Made by a program: the position numbers and the translations under genes
Assembly (NCBI GenBank): GCA_002482725.1
Contig: DLGO01000043.1
Span: 1-19,007, forward strand
DNA: 19,007 bases
Direction of reading: 5' to 3'
From: Bacteroidetes bacterium UBA7692
Lineage (GTDB): Bacteria > Bacteroidota > Bacteroidia > Chitinophagales > LD1
Shown here: positions 7,821 to 14,861 of the stretch, in pieces
How the letters are laid out: each line of letters begins with the position of its first letter
Position numbering within the stretch: the first letter of the stretch is position 1
The notes under the pieces: model-generated
Seen by the model: only the letters and a program-made list of their open reading frames with translations
What the model was told of the DNA's origin: nothing
Databases searched by the model: none

Positions 7821-7848
7821 TCTACTATTTCAGTAGATTTTATATTTA
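7821..7848 (+). promoter_or_regulatory. possible promoter/operator of the peroxiredoxin operon
   Basis: TATATTTA at 7841-7848, 20 bases before the peroxiredoxin ATG, matches the Bacteroidota -7 pattern TAnnTTTG at seven of eight positions, but no convincing TTTG -33 element is seen at the expected distance. Just upstream, TCTACT and AGTAGA (7821-7826 and 7832-7837) form a perfect 6-bp inverted repeat around five bases, where a repressor or activator could sit. This is a weak call. Confidence 0.25.
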
Positions 7849-7868
7849 GCGCAGAAAAAATTACAAAC

Positions 7869-8504
7869 ATGGCACTAAGATTAGGCGATATCGCACCGGA
7901 TTTTACCGCAGAAACGACTGCTGGTACCATCAATTTTCACCAATGGCTGGGCGACAGCTGGGGAGTATTGTTTTCGCACCCTGCAGATTTCACCCCTGTA
8001 TGTACTACAGAGCTGGGCACTACGGCAAAACTGCAATCGGAATTCGAAAAGAGGAACACCAAAGTACTGGCAGTAAGCGTAGATGGGTTGAACTCGCACC
8101 ACGAGTGGGTAAAGGATATCAACGAAACACAGAATACTACCGTCAACTTCCCCATCATAGCAGATGAGAACAAAAAGGTGGCCACACTGTACGATATGAT
8201 ACATCCCAATGCCAGCGAAACCTTTACAGTGCGCTCGGTATTTGTTATCGGCCCCGATAAAAAGATAAAGCTTACGCTTACATACCCTGCTTCTACAGGC
8301 CGCAACTTCCACGAAATATTGCGTGTGATAGACAGCTTGCAGCTGACTGCCAACTACTCGGTAGCCACCCCTGCCAACTGGCAGCACGGCGAAGATGTGG
8401 TGATATCACCTGCGGTAAAGGACGAAGATGTACCTGCAAAATTCCCTAAAGGTCACACGCGCGTGAAATCATACCTGCGCCTTACCCCACAGCCAAACCA
8501 ATAG
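7869..8504 (+). CDS. peroxiredoxin, 1-Cys (Prx6-type)
   Basis: This enzyme reduces hydrogen peroxide and organic hydroperoxides through a single peroxidatic cysteine, probably in the cytoplasm because no signal peptide is present. The catalytic motif PADFTPVCTTELG places C45 in the PxxxTxxC pattern. I see no second cysteine anywhere in the 211 residues, so the resolving thiol must come from elsewhere. The thioredoxin-fold core (about 5-160) is followed by the longer C-terminal arm typical of Prx6 (TPANWQHGEDVVISPAVKDE, then KGHTRVKSYLRLTPQ). The ATG at 7869 gives the usual family start with LGDIAPDF. It is the first gene of a probable operon with the oxygenase eight bases downstream. Confidence 0.96.
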   Translation: MALRLGDIAPDFTAETTAGTINFHQWLGDSWGVLFSHPADFTPVCTTELGTTAKLQSEFEKRNTKVLAVSVDGLNSHHEWVKDINETQNTTVNFPIIADENKKVATLYDMIHPNASETFTVRSVFVIGPDKKIKLTLTYPASTGRNFHEILRVIDSLQLTANYSVATPANWQHGEDVVISPAVKDEDVPAKFPKGHTRVKSYLRLTPQPNQ

Positions 8505-8510
8505 GAGAGG
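8503..8510 (+). promoter_or_regulatory. Shine-Dalgarno site of the oxygenase gene
   Basis: AGGAGAGG overlaps the peroxiredoxin TAG stop and ends two bases before the oxygenase ATG at 8513; the AGGAG core lies five bases from it. It is one of the few clear ribosome binding sites in this window. It supports the chosen start and translational coupling of the two genes. Confidence 0.6.
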
Positions 8511-8512
8511 GC

Positions 8513-9499
8513 ATGGGCAGCGCACAAATACCTGTAATAGATATAAGCCAACTGGCCGATGCCACTATGGCATCGGCCGTAGCGGCTGATATTGCACAGG
8601 TGTGCCGCGAGCATGGGTTCTTTTATGTATCGGGGCATGGCGTTAGCACAGAACTGCAGCAGCGCATAGAGGAGCTGAGCAGGGAGTTCTTTGCACTGCC
8701 TGAAGAAGAAAAGCTGAAGATAGCCATGAGCCATGGTGGCAAGGCATGGCGCGGTTTCTTTCCCGTAAATGCTGAGCTTACCAGTGGTAAACCGGATAAG
8801 AAGGAGGGCATCTACTTTGGCACGGAGCTGGATAAAAGCGATGCGCGCGTACAGGCAGGCTTACCTTTGCATGGCGCCAATCTTTTTCCGGAGCATCCTG
8901 CACAATTCCGGGAAACAGTACTGGAGTACATGGACGAAGTAACCCGTGTAGGCCATACCATTATGCGCGGTATTTCGCTCAGCCTGGGCTTGCCACAGGA
9001 TTACTTCTATACCCGCTACAACCAGGAGCCGCTTATCCTTTTCCGCATATTCCATTACCCGCCACAGCCTGAGCAAACAAGCGACTGGGGTGTGGGTGAG
9101 CATACCGACTATGGCCTGCTTACGATTCTGTTGCAGGATGCTGTAGGTGGCTTGGAGGTAAAGAGCCGTGGCGAATGGATAGAAGCACCGCCTGTAGAGA
9201 ATACCTTTATCTGCAATATAGGCGATATGCTGGATAAAATGACAGGAGGTGTCTACCGCTCTACACCGCACCGCGTGCGCAATGTATCGGGCAAAGACCG
9301 CTTCTCATTCCCGCTTTTCTTCGACCCCGGTTTTGATACGGTAATAGAGCGTATAGAGGATATTCCACAAGCCAATACCACAGATGCCCCGCCCCGCTGG
9401 GACAATGCCGACCTGCACACCTTTGGCGGTACCTATGGCCAATACCTGCTCAATAAGATTGGCAAGGTTTTCCCCGACCTGAAAGAGAAAGTTCTGTAA
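8513..9499 (+). CDS. 2-oxoglutarate/Fe(II)-type oxygenase, isopenicillin-N-synthase-like family
   Basis: A 328-residue non-haem iron oxygenase. The N-terminal DIOX_N part begins IPVIDISQLAD and contains CREHGFFYVSGHGV (31-44). The catalytic double-stranded beta helix holds the iron ligands H197 and D199 in GEHTDYGLLT, the distal histidine H253 in STPHRVRN, and the RxS pair R263/S265 that usually binds the 2-oxoglutarate carboxylate. ICNIGDML (233-240) is also typical. All catalytic residues are present, so the protein should be active. The family is broad, covering hydroxylases, desaturases and ring-closing enzymes, and the substrate cannot be named. Close coupling to a peroxiredoxin gene is seen, not explained; a role in oxidative metabolism is only inferred. 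There is no signal peptide, so it is probably cytoplasmic. Confidence 0.93.
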   Translation: MGSAQIPVIDISQLADATMASAVAADIAQVCREHGFFYVSGHGVSTELQQRIEELSREFFALPEEEKLKIAMSHGGKAWRGFFPVNAELTSGKPDKKEGIYFGTELDKSDARVQAGLPLHGANLFPEHPAQFRETVLEYMDEVTRVGHTIMRGISLSLGLPQDYFYTRYNQEPLILFRIFHYPPQPEQTSDWGVGEHTDYGLLTILLQDAVGGLEVKSRGEWIEAPPVENTFICNIGDMLDKMTGGVYRSTPHRVRNVSGKDRFSFPLFFDPGFDTVIERIEDIPQANTTDAPPRWDNADLHTFGGTYGQYLLNKIGKVFPDLKEKVL

Positions 9500-9565
9500 G
9501 AACCATCCACCAACTGAAACCATTTGCAGGTATTTCAGTATATTCAGTTCATAAATCCTCGAAGA

Positions 9566-9916
9566 ATGAAAAAGATATTCAACCTGTTGCTACTATTGGT
9601 AATGCTTACCACAACTACATTTGCCAATAAACCAGGCACTGAAACCCTTACCATTAAGACACAGATATACTGCGACCACTGCCTGCAATGCGGCAGTTGT
9701 GGTGCCAACATCAACGACAAGATTCGCGAGAGCAATAAAGGAATTAAAAAAGTAAAGGTAGATGCCAAGGGCAACACTATAACTGTGCAATACGATGCCG
9801 CTAAAACCAACCCCGGGCAGATACGCGCTGCCATAGCTGATGCGGGCTACGATGCCGATGATAAAAAAGCCAATCCCGATGCAGTAGCCAAGCTGGATGG
9901 GTGTTGTAAGAAGTAG
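9566..9916 (+). CDS. secreted heavy-metal-associated (HMA) domain protein, cysteine-rich
   Basis: I place the start at the ATG at 9566, because it begins a clean signal peptide (MKKIFNLLLLLVMLTTTTFA, cleavage expected after A20); the frame extends to a TTG at 9524 without support. The mature protein of about 96 residues is one ferredoxin-like HMA domain of the MerP/copper-chaperone kind. In place of a single CxxC, the metal loop has four cysteines, C36, C39, C42 and C45 (YCDHCLQCGSCG), and the protein ends with a cysteine pair (C113-C114). The rest fits the fold: GIKKVKVDAKGNTITVQYD, then IRAAIADAGYDAD. It probably binds Cu, Zn or Hg in the periplasm. It lies 66 bases after the oxygenase gene and may share its transcript. 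Its stop is three bases from that of the convergent dehydrogenase. Confidence 0.9.
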   Translation: MKKIFNLLLLLVMLTTTTFANKPGTETLTIKTQIYCDHCLQCGSCGANINDKIRESNKGIKKVKVDAKGNTITVQYDAAKTNPGQIRAAIADAGYDADDKKANPDAVAKLDGCCKK

Positions 9917-9919
9917 GCG

Positions 9920-10636
9920 TTACACCCTATTCCAAAAGAAAGCCGGTGCATTCCTCAATGCCCAGGCGGCTATGCGCCATTTGCCGGGTATGTAGGCTAC
10001 GTCTTTTTTGTTCACTATAGCCTTGTACATCAGTCTGGCTGCCTCGCTGCTGGGCACTACCCAAAACATACCTTTTTGTCCATCCGTCATAGGTGTTTCT
10101 ATATAGCCCGGGCGCAGGTCGGTGATGGTTATGCCCAATCGTTTTTTTGTAGACTCCTGGCGCTGCCCTTCCATATAGTTGCTCATAAACGCTTTGGTGG
10201 CGCAATAGCCTATAGCCATGCGCGAGCCGCGCTGGCTGGCCACGCTGGATACCCCAACTATCTGCCCGTGTTGCTTCCTGTCCTTAAAATATTTGAACAC
10301 ATGGTTGCTGATGGCGGCAAAGCCTATAGCATTTATCTGAAGCAGGTTATTTTCTTTTTCCCATTGCCCGCTGCTGTCGCCTATACCCGCATTATATACC
10401 ACTACATCTACACCGCCCATGGTGGCTATAAGCTCATCCAGCGCGGCTTTTGCCTCGTTGTGCTTGCCCGCATCCATTTTTTTGATATGCCATTTTCCGC
10501 TTACCTCGCGGCTCAGTTCTTCCAGCAATTCCAGCCTGCGGGCGGTGATGCCGACCTCCCAGCCGTTGGTCGCAAATTCCTTAGCCAGATCTTTTCCCAT
10601 GCCTGTAGATGCACCAATTATGATAACTTTGGACAT
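9920..10636 (-). CDS. short-chain dehydrogenase/reductase (SDR), classical type
   Basis: A 238-residue cytoplasmic NAD(P)-dependent oxidoreductase. The Rossmann motif is GASTGMG (8-14), followed by TARR (31-34), where the arginines suggest a preference for NADP(H). D55 in MDAG, YNAG (81-84) and the catalytic serine at 130/131 (GVSS), Y144 and K148 (YCATK) are all in place, and PGYIETPM (176-183) follows as usual. The substrate is unknown. A C-terminal basic/aromatic stretch (GKWRIAAWALRNAPAFFWNR) resembles SDRs described as membrane-associated, but this is weak. It is divergent from the acidic TPR-like gene with 42 bases between starts, and convergent with the HMA gene with three bases between stops and no visible terminator. 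Confidence 0.95.
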   Translation of the reverse strand: MSKVIIIGASTGMGKDLAKEFATNGWEVGITARRLELLEELSREVSGKWHIKKMDAGKHNEAKAALDELIATMGGVDVVVYNAGIGDSSGQWEKENNLLQINAIGFAAISNHVFKYFKDRKQHGQIVGVSSVASQRGSRMAIGYCATKAFMSNYMEGQRQESTKKRLGITITDLRPGYIETPMTDGQKGMFWVVPSSEAARLMYKAIVNKKDVAYIPGKWRIAAWALRNAPAFFWNRV

Positions 10637-10678
10637 ATCGCTTATTTTAGCCGCTGAATATCTTTAAATATTTCCGTT

Positions 10679-11674
10679 TTGTCATCATTTGTTTTAAACG
10701 ATTTAGAAAAACTAAGCACCGCCGAACTGCACGCCCTGGCACAGCAGTACCCCTATTTTGCAGGGGTAAGGAGTGTGCTGGCAAAGCGTGAAAACACCCC
10801 GCAGCACCTGCAGCAGGCAAGCTGGCTTTCGGGCGACAGGGCTGCACTGAAGCAATACCTGGAGCAGCCGGATGCTACAGAAAGTAAGGCGATAGAATCA
10901 TCGGTTCCCGAAATTCTTGCTCCTGTTATCATAGAGGAGGTTCCTGTAGTGCTGGATATAGTTTCAACACCCGAAGAAACAACTGCTCCGGCAGAAGAAA
11001 CACTGCAGCCGGTGGTAGAGCAGGAAATTGTAGCAATCATAGCGGAACCTCAAACCACTATAGCAGAGGAAGCCGGAAATACAGAAGTAGATGTATTTCG
11101 TGAGGAAGAAGAAGCATTACCTGAAGTAGAGCAGGAAGATGAGGTATCAGCAGAAGATATAGTTATAATAGCTGAGGCACATATATTGACTGCCCCTAAC
11201 GAGGAAGAGCAGGAAGAAGTTGAAGAAGAAGAGCCTGCGCAGCTTGATACCCACCAAAACCTATCTTTTGATGATTGGCTGAAGAACTTCAGCATAGGTG
11301 CCGACAAAAAGGTGGTTGTTAAGAAAGAGGAGAGCAAGCCTGCTGAAAGCGAAGAAAAGGATGCCCAGGAATTGAATAAGCTGATTGCGGCTAGTGTGCC
11401 GTACGAAATTGTGAGCAAAACAATGACGCAGGAAACCCAGTATGCCAAAGGAGTGTCTGACTTCATCAATTCGCAGAAAACCAAGCAGCGCAACCGTATA
11501 CAGCAGTCTATAGCCTTCGATGGCGAGTCGCCTATAACCGAAACTTATGCTGTATTATTGGTCGGTCAAAAGAAATATGAACGGGCAATTGAAGTATATG
11601 AGCGGTTAATTTTGAAATTCCCAGCTAAAAGCACTTACTTCGCAGCCCAAATTGAAAAATTAAAAACAATTTAA
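10679..11674 (+). CDS. acidic TPR-like protein of unknown function, TTG start
   Basis: A 331-residue protein in three parts. The N-terminal helical part (1-65) has LSTAELHALAQQYPYFAGVR, a motif I associate with uncharacterised TPR-like proteins of Chitinophagaceae. The middle (about 71-201) is disordered-looking, contains no lysine and only one arginine (R141), and is packed with Glu, Pro, Val and Ala, including EEEQEEVEEEE. The C-terminal part (about 225-331) holds a helical FDDWLKNF-type stretch and one TPR-like helix pair (ETYAVLLVGQKKYERAIEVYERLILKFPA). No signal peptide is seen. TTG at 10679 is the only usable start: an in-frame TGA lies at 10655 and the next ATG is codon 249. It ends four bases before secG, so the two genes are probably cotranscribed. 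Confidence 0.8.
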   Translation: MSSFVLNDLEKLSTAELHALAQQYPYFAGVRSVLAKRENTPQHLQQASWLSGDRAALKQYLEQPDATESKAIESSVPEILAPVIIEEVPVVLDIVSTPEETTAPAEETLQPVVEQEIVAIIAEPQTTIAEEAGNTEVDVFREEEEALPEVEQEDEVSAEDIVIIAEAHILTAPNEEEQEEVEEEEPAQLDTHQNLSFDDWLKNFSIGADKKVVVKKEESKPAESEEKDAQELNKLIAASVPYEIVSKTMTQETQYAKGVSDFINSQKTKQRNRIQQSIAFDGESPITETYAVLLVGQKKYERAIEVYERLILKFPAKSTYFAAQIEKLKTI

Positions 11675-11678
11675 AACG

Positions 11679-12080
11679 ATGTTATATACCGTTATTACAA
11701 TATTGATATTGCTGGTGTGTGTATTCCTGGCGCTTATTATCCTTATCCAGAATCCTAAAGGTGGTGGTCTTTCTTCATCTTTTGGTGGTGTAGGCAACCA
11801 GATACTAGGTGCAAGCCGCAGCGCAGATGTAGTGGTAAAAGCTACATGGGCACTTGCTGTAGCCTTGTTGGTATTGAGCCTTTCTTCGGCTTTCTTCATC
11901 AAAAAAGGAATGAACCCTAATACACCGGCAGCAGCTACTACTACAGTACCACAGAGCGAGGTAGAGCAGCAGATGAACAAAGGTGGTTCACTTAATCAGG
12001 CTCCGCTAGGCCAGCCTGCTCCGCAAGCGGCACCTACACAAACTCCTCCACCTGTAGATCCTACTCAACAAACTCCATAA
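11679..12080 (+). CDS. secG: protein translocase subunit SecG
   Basis: SecG is the small accessory subunit of the SecYEG channel in the inner membrane and aids SecA-driven export. The 133 residues contain two membrane helices (about 4-22 and 53-73) around the conserved cytoplasmic loop LIQNPKGGGLSSSFGG and GNQILGASRSADVVVKATW. The C-terminal tail (about 79-133) is a low-complexity Ala/Pro/Gln/Thr extension, longer than in E. coli, and of a type I recall in Bacteroidota SecG. The ATG at 11679 follows the preceding stop by four bases, without a clear Shine-Dalgarno site. A strong terminator ends the unit. Confidence 0.95.
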   Translation: MLYTVITILILLVCVFLALIILIQNPKGGGLSSSFGGVGNQILGASRSADVVVKATWALAVALLVLSLSSAFFIKKGMNPNTPAAATTTVPQSEVEQQMNKGGSLNQAPLGQPAPQAAPTQTPPPVDPTQQTP

Positions 12081-12107
12081 GATTTAAGATAAACTATTAT
12101 ACCGGAA

Positions 12108-12138
12108 GGCGGGCTAAGCAATTAGCCCGCCTTTTTTT
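12108..12138 (+). terminator. intrinsic terminator after secG
   Basis: A perfect 10-bp stem, GGCGGGCTAA and TTAGCCCGCC, closes on a GCAA tetraloop and is followed by seven T on the plus strand. It begins 27 bases after the secG stop and separates that unit from the phosphatase gene. Confidence 0.95.
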
Positions 12139-12234
12139 ATTCTTATCCTGTTGTTATGCTTTTTATAAATATTGGTGGGGATTAATTGGTTTTCAAATAT
12201 GTCGGTTAAATTAGCCGCACAATCAAACAGAAAA

Positions 12235-13836
12235 ATGAGAAAACTTTTATCCATTGTCTTTTGCCTTGCCTTTTTTGGACTGATGGCGCAGCCACTAGAG
12301 CTGAAGCGCGGTCCTTACCTGCAGTTTGGCACTACCAATTCCATGATCATCAAGTGGCGTACCAACACCAGCGCCATTGGCAAGGTATATTACGGCACCT
12401 CCTTAAGCTCGCTTACCTCGGTAGTCGCCGAGTCTGCCCCTGCGGTAGACCATTTGGTTACAGTACAGGGCTTGCAGCCTTACACCAAGTATTTCTACAA
12501 GGTAGAAACCAACGATACGCTGCTTACAACCGTAGATTCATCTTATCACTTTATTACCAATCCTCCTCAAGGGGTAGATAGGCCTATTAATATCTGGGCT
12601 ATCGGCGATTTTGGCAAGGCCAACCAGGGTCAAAAGGATGTGCGCGATACTTACCTGCAGCGCAAAGGCAATAGCCATACAGATGTTTGGTTGTGGCTGG
12701 GCGATAATGCTTATTACAACGGCACCGATGAGGAATATCAGACAGAGGTTTTTGATATATACCCTACCATTTTCCGCAACACGGTAGTAAGGCCCAGCCC
12801 TGGAAACCATGACTATGGAGCTATGAGCGCTTTGGGTGTAGCCCACGACAGTATACCCTACTACAAAATTGCCAATGTACCTACCAATGGCGAACTGGGT
12901 GGTGAGCCAAGCGGTATTCCGCATTACTACTCCTACGACTATGCGGGAGTGCATTTTGTATCGCTTAATACAGAGTGGCTCGCATACCTGAGTGCCGACT
13001 CCACCAGCATGCTTACATGGCTGCGCCGCGACCTGAACAGGAATACAATGAAATGGACCATCGTGTACTTCCACAAGCCGCCATATACCAAAGGCAGCCA
13101 CGATAGCGATAGCTGGTTCGATGCTTTGCAGCTAGGCAGGGAAAAGATTATCCCTGTACTGGAAGAGCATGGGGTTGACCTGGTGCTTAACGGCCACAGC
13201 CACTGCTATGAGCGTTCTTTCCTGCTGAAGGGCCACTTTGGCAAGTCGAATACCTTCGATGATTCAATGAAGATAAACAAGACCAATGGTAATGAAGCAC
13301 AGGGCACGCCGTACTATAAGTATGTAAACGGACCTAAAAAAGGCTTTGGTACAGTATACGCGGTAATGGGCAGCAGCGGCAGCCTTAGCTCCGATGGCGA
13401 CCTGAACCACCCTGCCCACGTAATAGGTGATAAAACACGCTGTGGCTCACTAATGATAAGCGTAGACAACAACCGTTTGCGTGCGCAAATGATCACCGAC
13501 CAGAACAATGTGTTCGATGATTTTACCATACTGAAAGTAGATAGCACCTATACCGGCATATCCAGCGTAGCTATAGAGAATAACTACCTGCGCGTGTACC
13601 CTAACCCTACCAGCATCAACTGTTATGCGGAGTTTAGCACTACGGAGAATAGTTCTGTGGAGGTAACGCTCACAGATATGAACGGTAGGGAAATATGGAG
13701 CAGGAAAGAGAAAACAACTGCCCACGAACTAAGCAAGGTATTGATTCCGCTTAAAAGGCTTAGTGCAGGTGCTTACCTGGTATCGCTCCGCGCGCCAAAT
13801 GGCAAGCCTGTGACTAAGGAAATTATAGTTCAGTAG
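12235..13836 (+). CDS. secreted purple acid phosphatase-like metallophosphoesterase with T9SS sorting domain
   Basis: I start at the ATG at 12235, since it opens a signal peptide (MRKLLSIVFCLAFFGLMA, then Q19); the frame extends upstream to a TTG at 12172 without reason. The 533-residue protein has an N-terminal fibronectin-like purple acid phosphatase domain (about 20-108, RGPYLQ and MIIKWRT), then a metallophosphatase core with the five classical motifs: GDFG (D125), GDNAY (D157, Y160), GNHD (N191-D193), VYFH (H280) and GHSH (H321, H323). Y160 is the tyrosine position that gives purple acid phosphatases their colour. The last 80 residues form a type IX sorting domain (LRVYPNPTS at 452-460, then LSAGAYLVSLRAPNGK). 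It should be exported by Sec and T9SS and release phosphate from organic esters outside the cell. It is a single-gene unit between two terminators. Confidence 0.93.
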   Translation: MRKLLSIVFCLAFFGLMAQPLELKRGPYLQFGTTNSMIIKWRTNTSAIGKVYYGTSLSSLTSVVAESAPAVDHLVTVQGLQPYTKYFYKVETNDTLLTTVDSSYHFITNPPQGVDRPINIWAIGDFGKANQGQKDVRDTYLQRKGNSHTDVWLWLGDNAYYNGTDEEYQTEVFDIYPTIFRNTVVRPSPGNHDYGAMSALGVAHDSIPYYKIANVPTNGELGGEPSGIPHYYSYDYAGVHFVSLNTEWLAYLSADSTSMLTWLRRDLNRNTMKWTIVYFHKPPYTKGSHDSDSWFDALQLGREKIIPVLEEHGVDLVLNGHSHCYERSFLLKGHFGKSNTFDDSMKINKTNGNEAQGTPYYKYVNGPKKGFGTVYAVMGSSGSLSSDGDLNHPAHVIGDKTRCGSLMISVDNNRLRAQMITDQNNVFDDFTILKVDSTYTGISSVAIENNYLRVYPNPTSINCYAEFSTTENSSVEVTLTDMNGREIWSRKEKTTAHELSKVLIPLKRLSAGAYLVSLRAPNGKPVTKEIIVQ

Positions 13837-13851
13837 AAATTAATTATAAAT

Positions 13852-13879
13852 AAAAAAGGCCTCTATAGAGGCCTTTTTT
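13852..13879. terminator. bidirectional terminator between convergent genes
   Basis: The stem GGCCTC/GAGGCC around TATA (13858-13873) is flanked by six A on the left and six T on the right, so it works as a hairpin plus T-run on either strand. It lies between the convergent phosphatase and lipoprotein genes and fits termination of both. Confidence 0.93.
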
Positions 13880-13882
13880 ATT

Positions 13883-14767
13883 TTACCAGATGGTAATTAT
13901 CTTATCATAGTTAAGGAAAGAAGCCCTCGCTACCCTGTCGCAATTTGCATTGTCATAAGGGTCGTAGTCCAGTGTCAGCTTACTGTTAGAGCTGGAGTTT
14001 TGCAACTCTATCACGCCTTCGGTAAATGTGCTTGCGCAGCCTATCCTTATTTCTTTTACCAGGGGTTTTGTAATGGTGAGTGTATAGCCTACTTCATCCG
14101 AGTTGAAGCCCGCAGCATTGCCGGTTATCTGGTATTTATCTCCCCAAATTGTAAATGGATTGTCTGTTACAAAGGTTATAGTGCGGGTAGCACTCCATCT
14201 TACCTTGCCGCCGTCTGTTTCCATTATGGCATCATTTACATCAGTTATCCATTTTTGTTGACTGCCCTGGCGGGTTACGGTTTCCTGGCCTGTTACTTTA
14301 TACATTTCGGTTCCATCGCCCACGTAGTAGCCATCTGCATCTGCTATGGTTATTACAAACTGGTTATCAGCCGTGTTGAACCTGTCCCTCATACTCACAT
14401 GTATCTTACCTGCGCGGTAGCGCCCGTCTTTGCACAGCCTGCCTGCAGGTACGCTGTTGCCCAGACTGCCATAGTCTATTACGAATTCTGCCGGGTCGCC
14501 ATCGGGATTGTTGCCTGTAGCTACAAAAGACGAATCGCTGAAGGTAAGTATGGCACCTGAAGCAAGAATTGAATCGGCATCTGTTTTGCCGGTCCTGCCA
14601 TCGCTTTCTGCCACTCCGCTTACCAGGTCGTATATATTAGAAAACTCTGTTTCTATCTGCGCATTTTCTTTGGCAGATTGTATGCTGTCATTAAACTCCC
14701 GCTTTCTGCATGATGAAAGGGACAACACCACCAGCAACAAAAACAAACCAACCTTAGACGAATTCAT
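13883..14767 (-). CDS. hypothetical lipoprotein
   Basis: The 294-residue product begins with a lipoprotein signal: MNSSKVGLFLLLVVLSLSSC, with the lipobox LSSC and the acylated cysteine at position 20, followed by RKREF. It should be anchored in a membrane facing the periplasm or the cell surface. The body looks all-beta, with repeated short strands (TFSDSSFVATG, KIHVSMRDRF, GYTLTITKPLVKEIRIG) and two late cysteines (in IGCAST and NANCDR). No catalytic motif is evident and I do not assign a family. It is 94 bases downstream of the RNA methyltransferase gene on the same strand. An A/T palindrome sits directly upstream of the start codon. Confidence 0.85.
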   Translation of the reverse strand: MNSSKVGLFLLLVVLSLSSCRKREFNDSIQSAKENAQIETEFSNIYDLVSGVAESDGRTGKTDADSILASGAILTFSDSSFVATGNNPDGDPAEFVIDYGSLGNSVPAGRLCKDGRYRAGKIHVSMRDRFNTADNQFVITIADADGYYVGDGTEMYKVTGQETVTRQGSQQKWITDVNDAIMETDGGKVRWSATRTITFVTDNPFTIWGDKYQITGNAAGFNSDEVGYTLTITKPLVKEIRIGCASTFTEGVIELQNSSSNSKLTLDYDPYDNANCDRVARASFLNYDKIITIW

Positions 14768-14768
14768 G

Positions 14769-14784
14769 CTAAAAATATTTTTAG
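14769..14784. repeat. perfect 16-bp A/T palindrome next to the lipoprotein start
   Basis: CTAAAAATATTTTTAG is its own reverse complement and lies one base upstream of the lipoprotein ATG on the minus strand. It may hold the ribosome-contact region in a weak hairpin or serve as an operator. A/T-rich palindromes also arise by chance. Confidence 0.45.
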
Positions 14785-14799
14785 TGAAGTTATGTTACA

Positions 14800-14813
14800 A
14801 CGATCGAAATCGT
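14800..14813 (-). repeat. small hairpin with UUCG loop in the lipoprotein leader
   Basis: On the minus strand the sequence reads ACGAT-TTCG-ATCGT, a perfect 5-bp stem with a UUCG tetraloop. It lies between the methyltransferase stop and the lipoprotein start. No T-run follows, so it is a poor terminator; it may be a processing or stability element in the mRNA. Confidence 0.4.
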
Positions 14814-14861
14814 ATAAAAAAAACGTTAATTCACGATAAGACAATCTTGATTCACAGGGGT

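Noticed and set aside
5626..7868. A Gabija (GajA-GajB) system.
   Set aside because: The nuclease could stand for GajA, but no UvrD-like helicase follows and the next intact gene is a peroxiredoxin.
9524..9565. Upstream extension of the HMA protein to a TTG, adding 14 residues.
   Set aside because: The ATG at 9566 opens a typical signal peptide, and the added residues carry no family sequence.
12172..12234. Upstream extension of the phosphatase to a TTG, adding 21 residues.
   Set aside because: The extension would bury the signal peptide; the ATG at 12235 gives a proper export signal.
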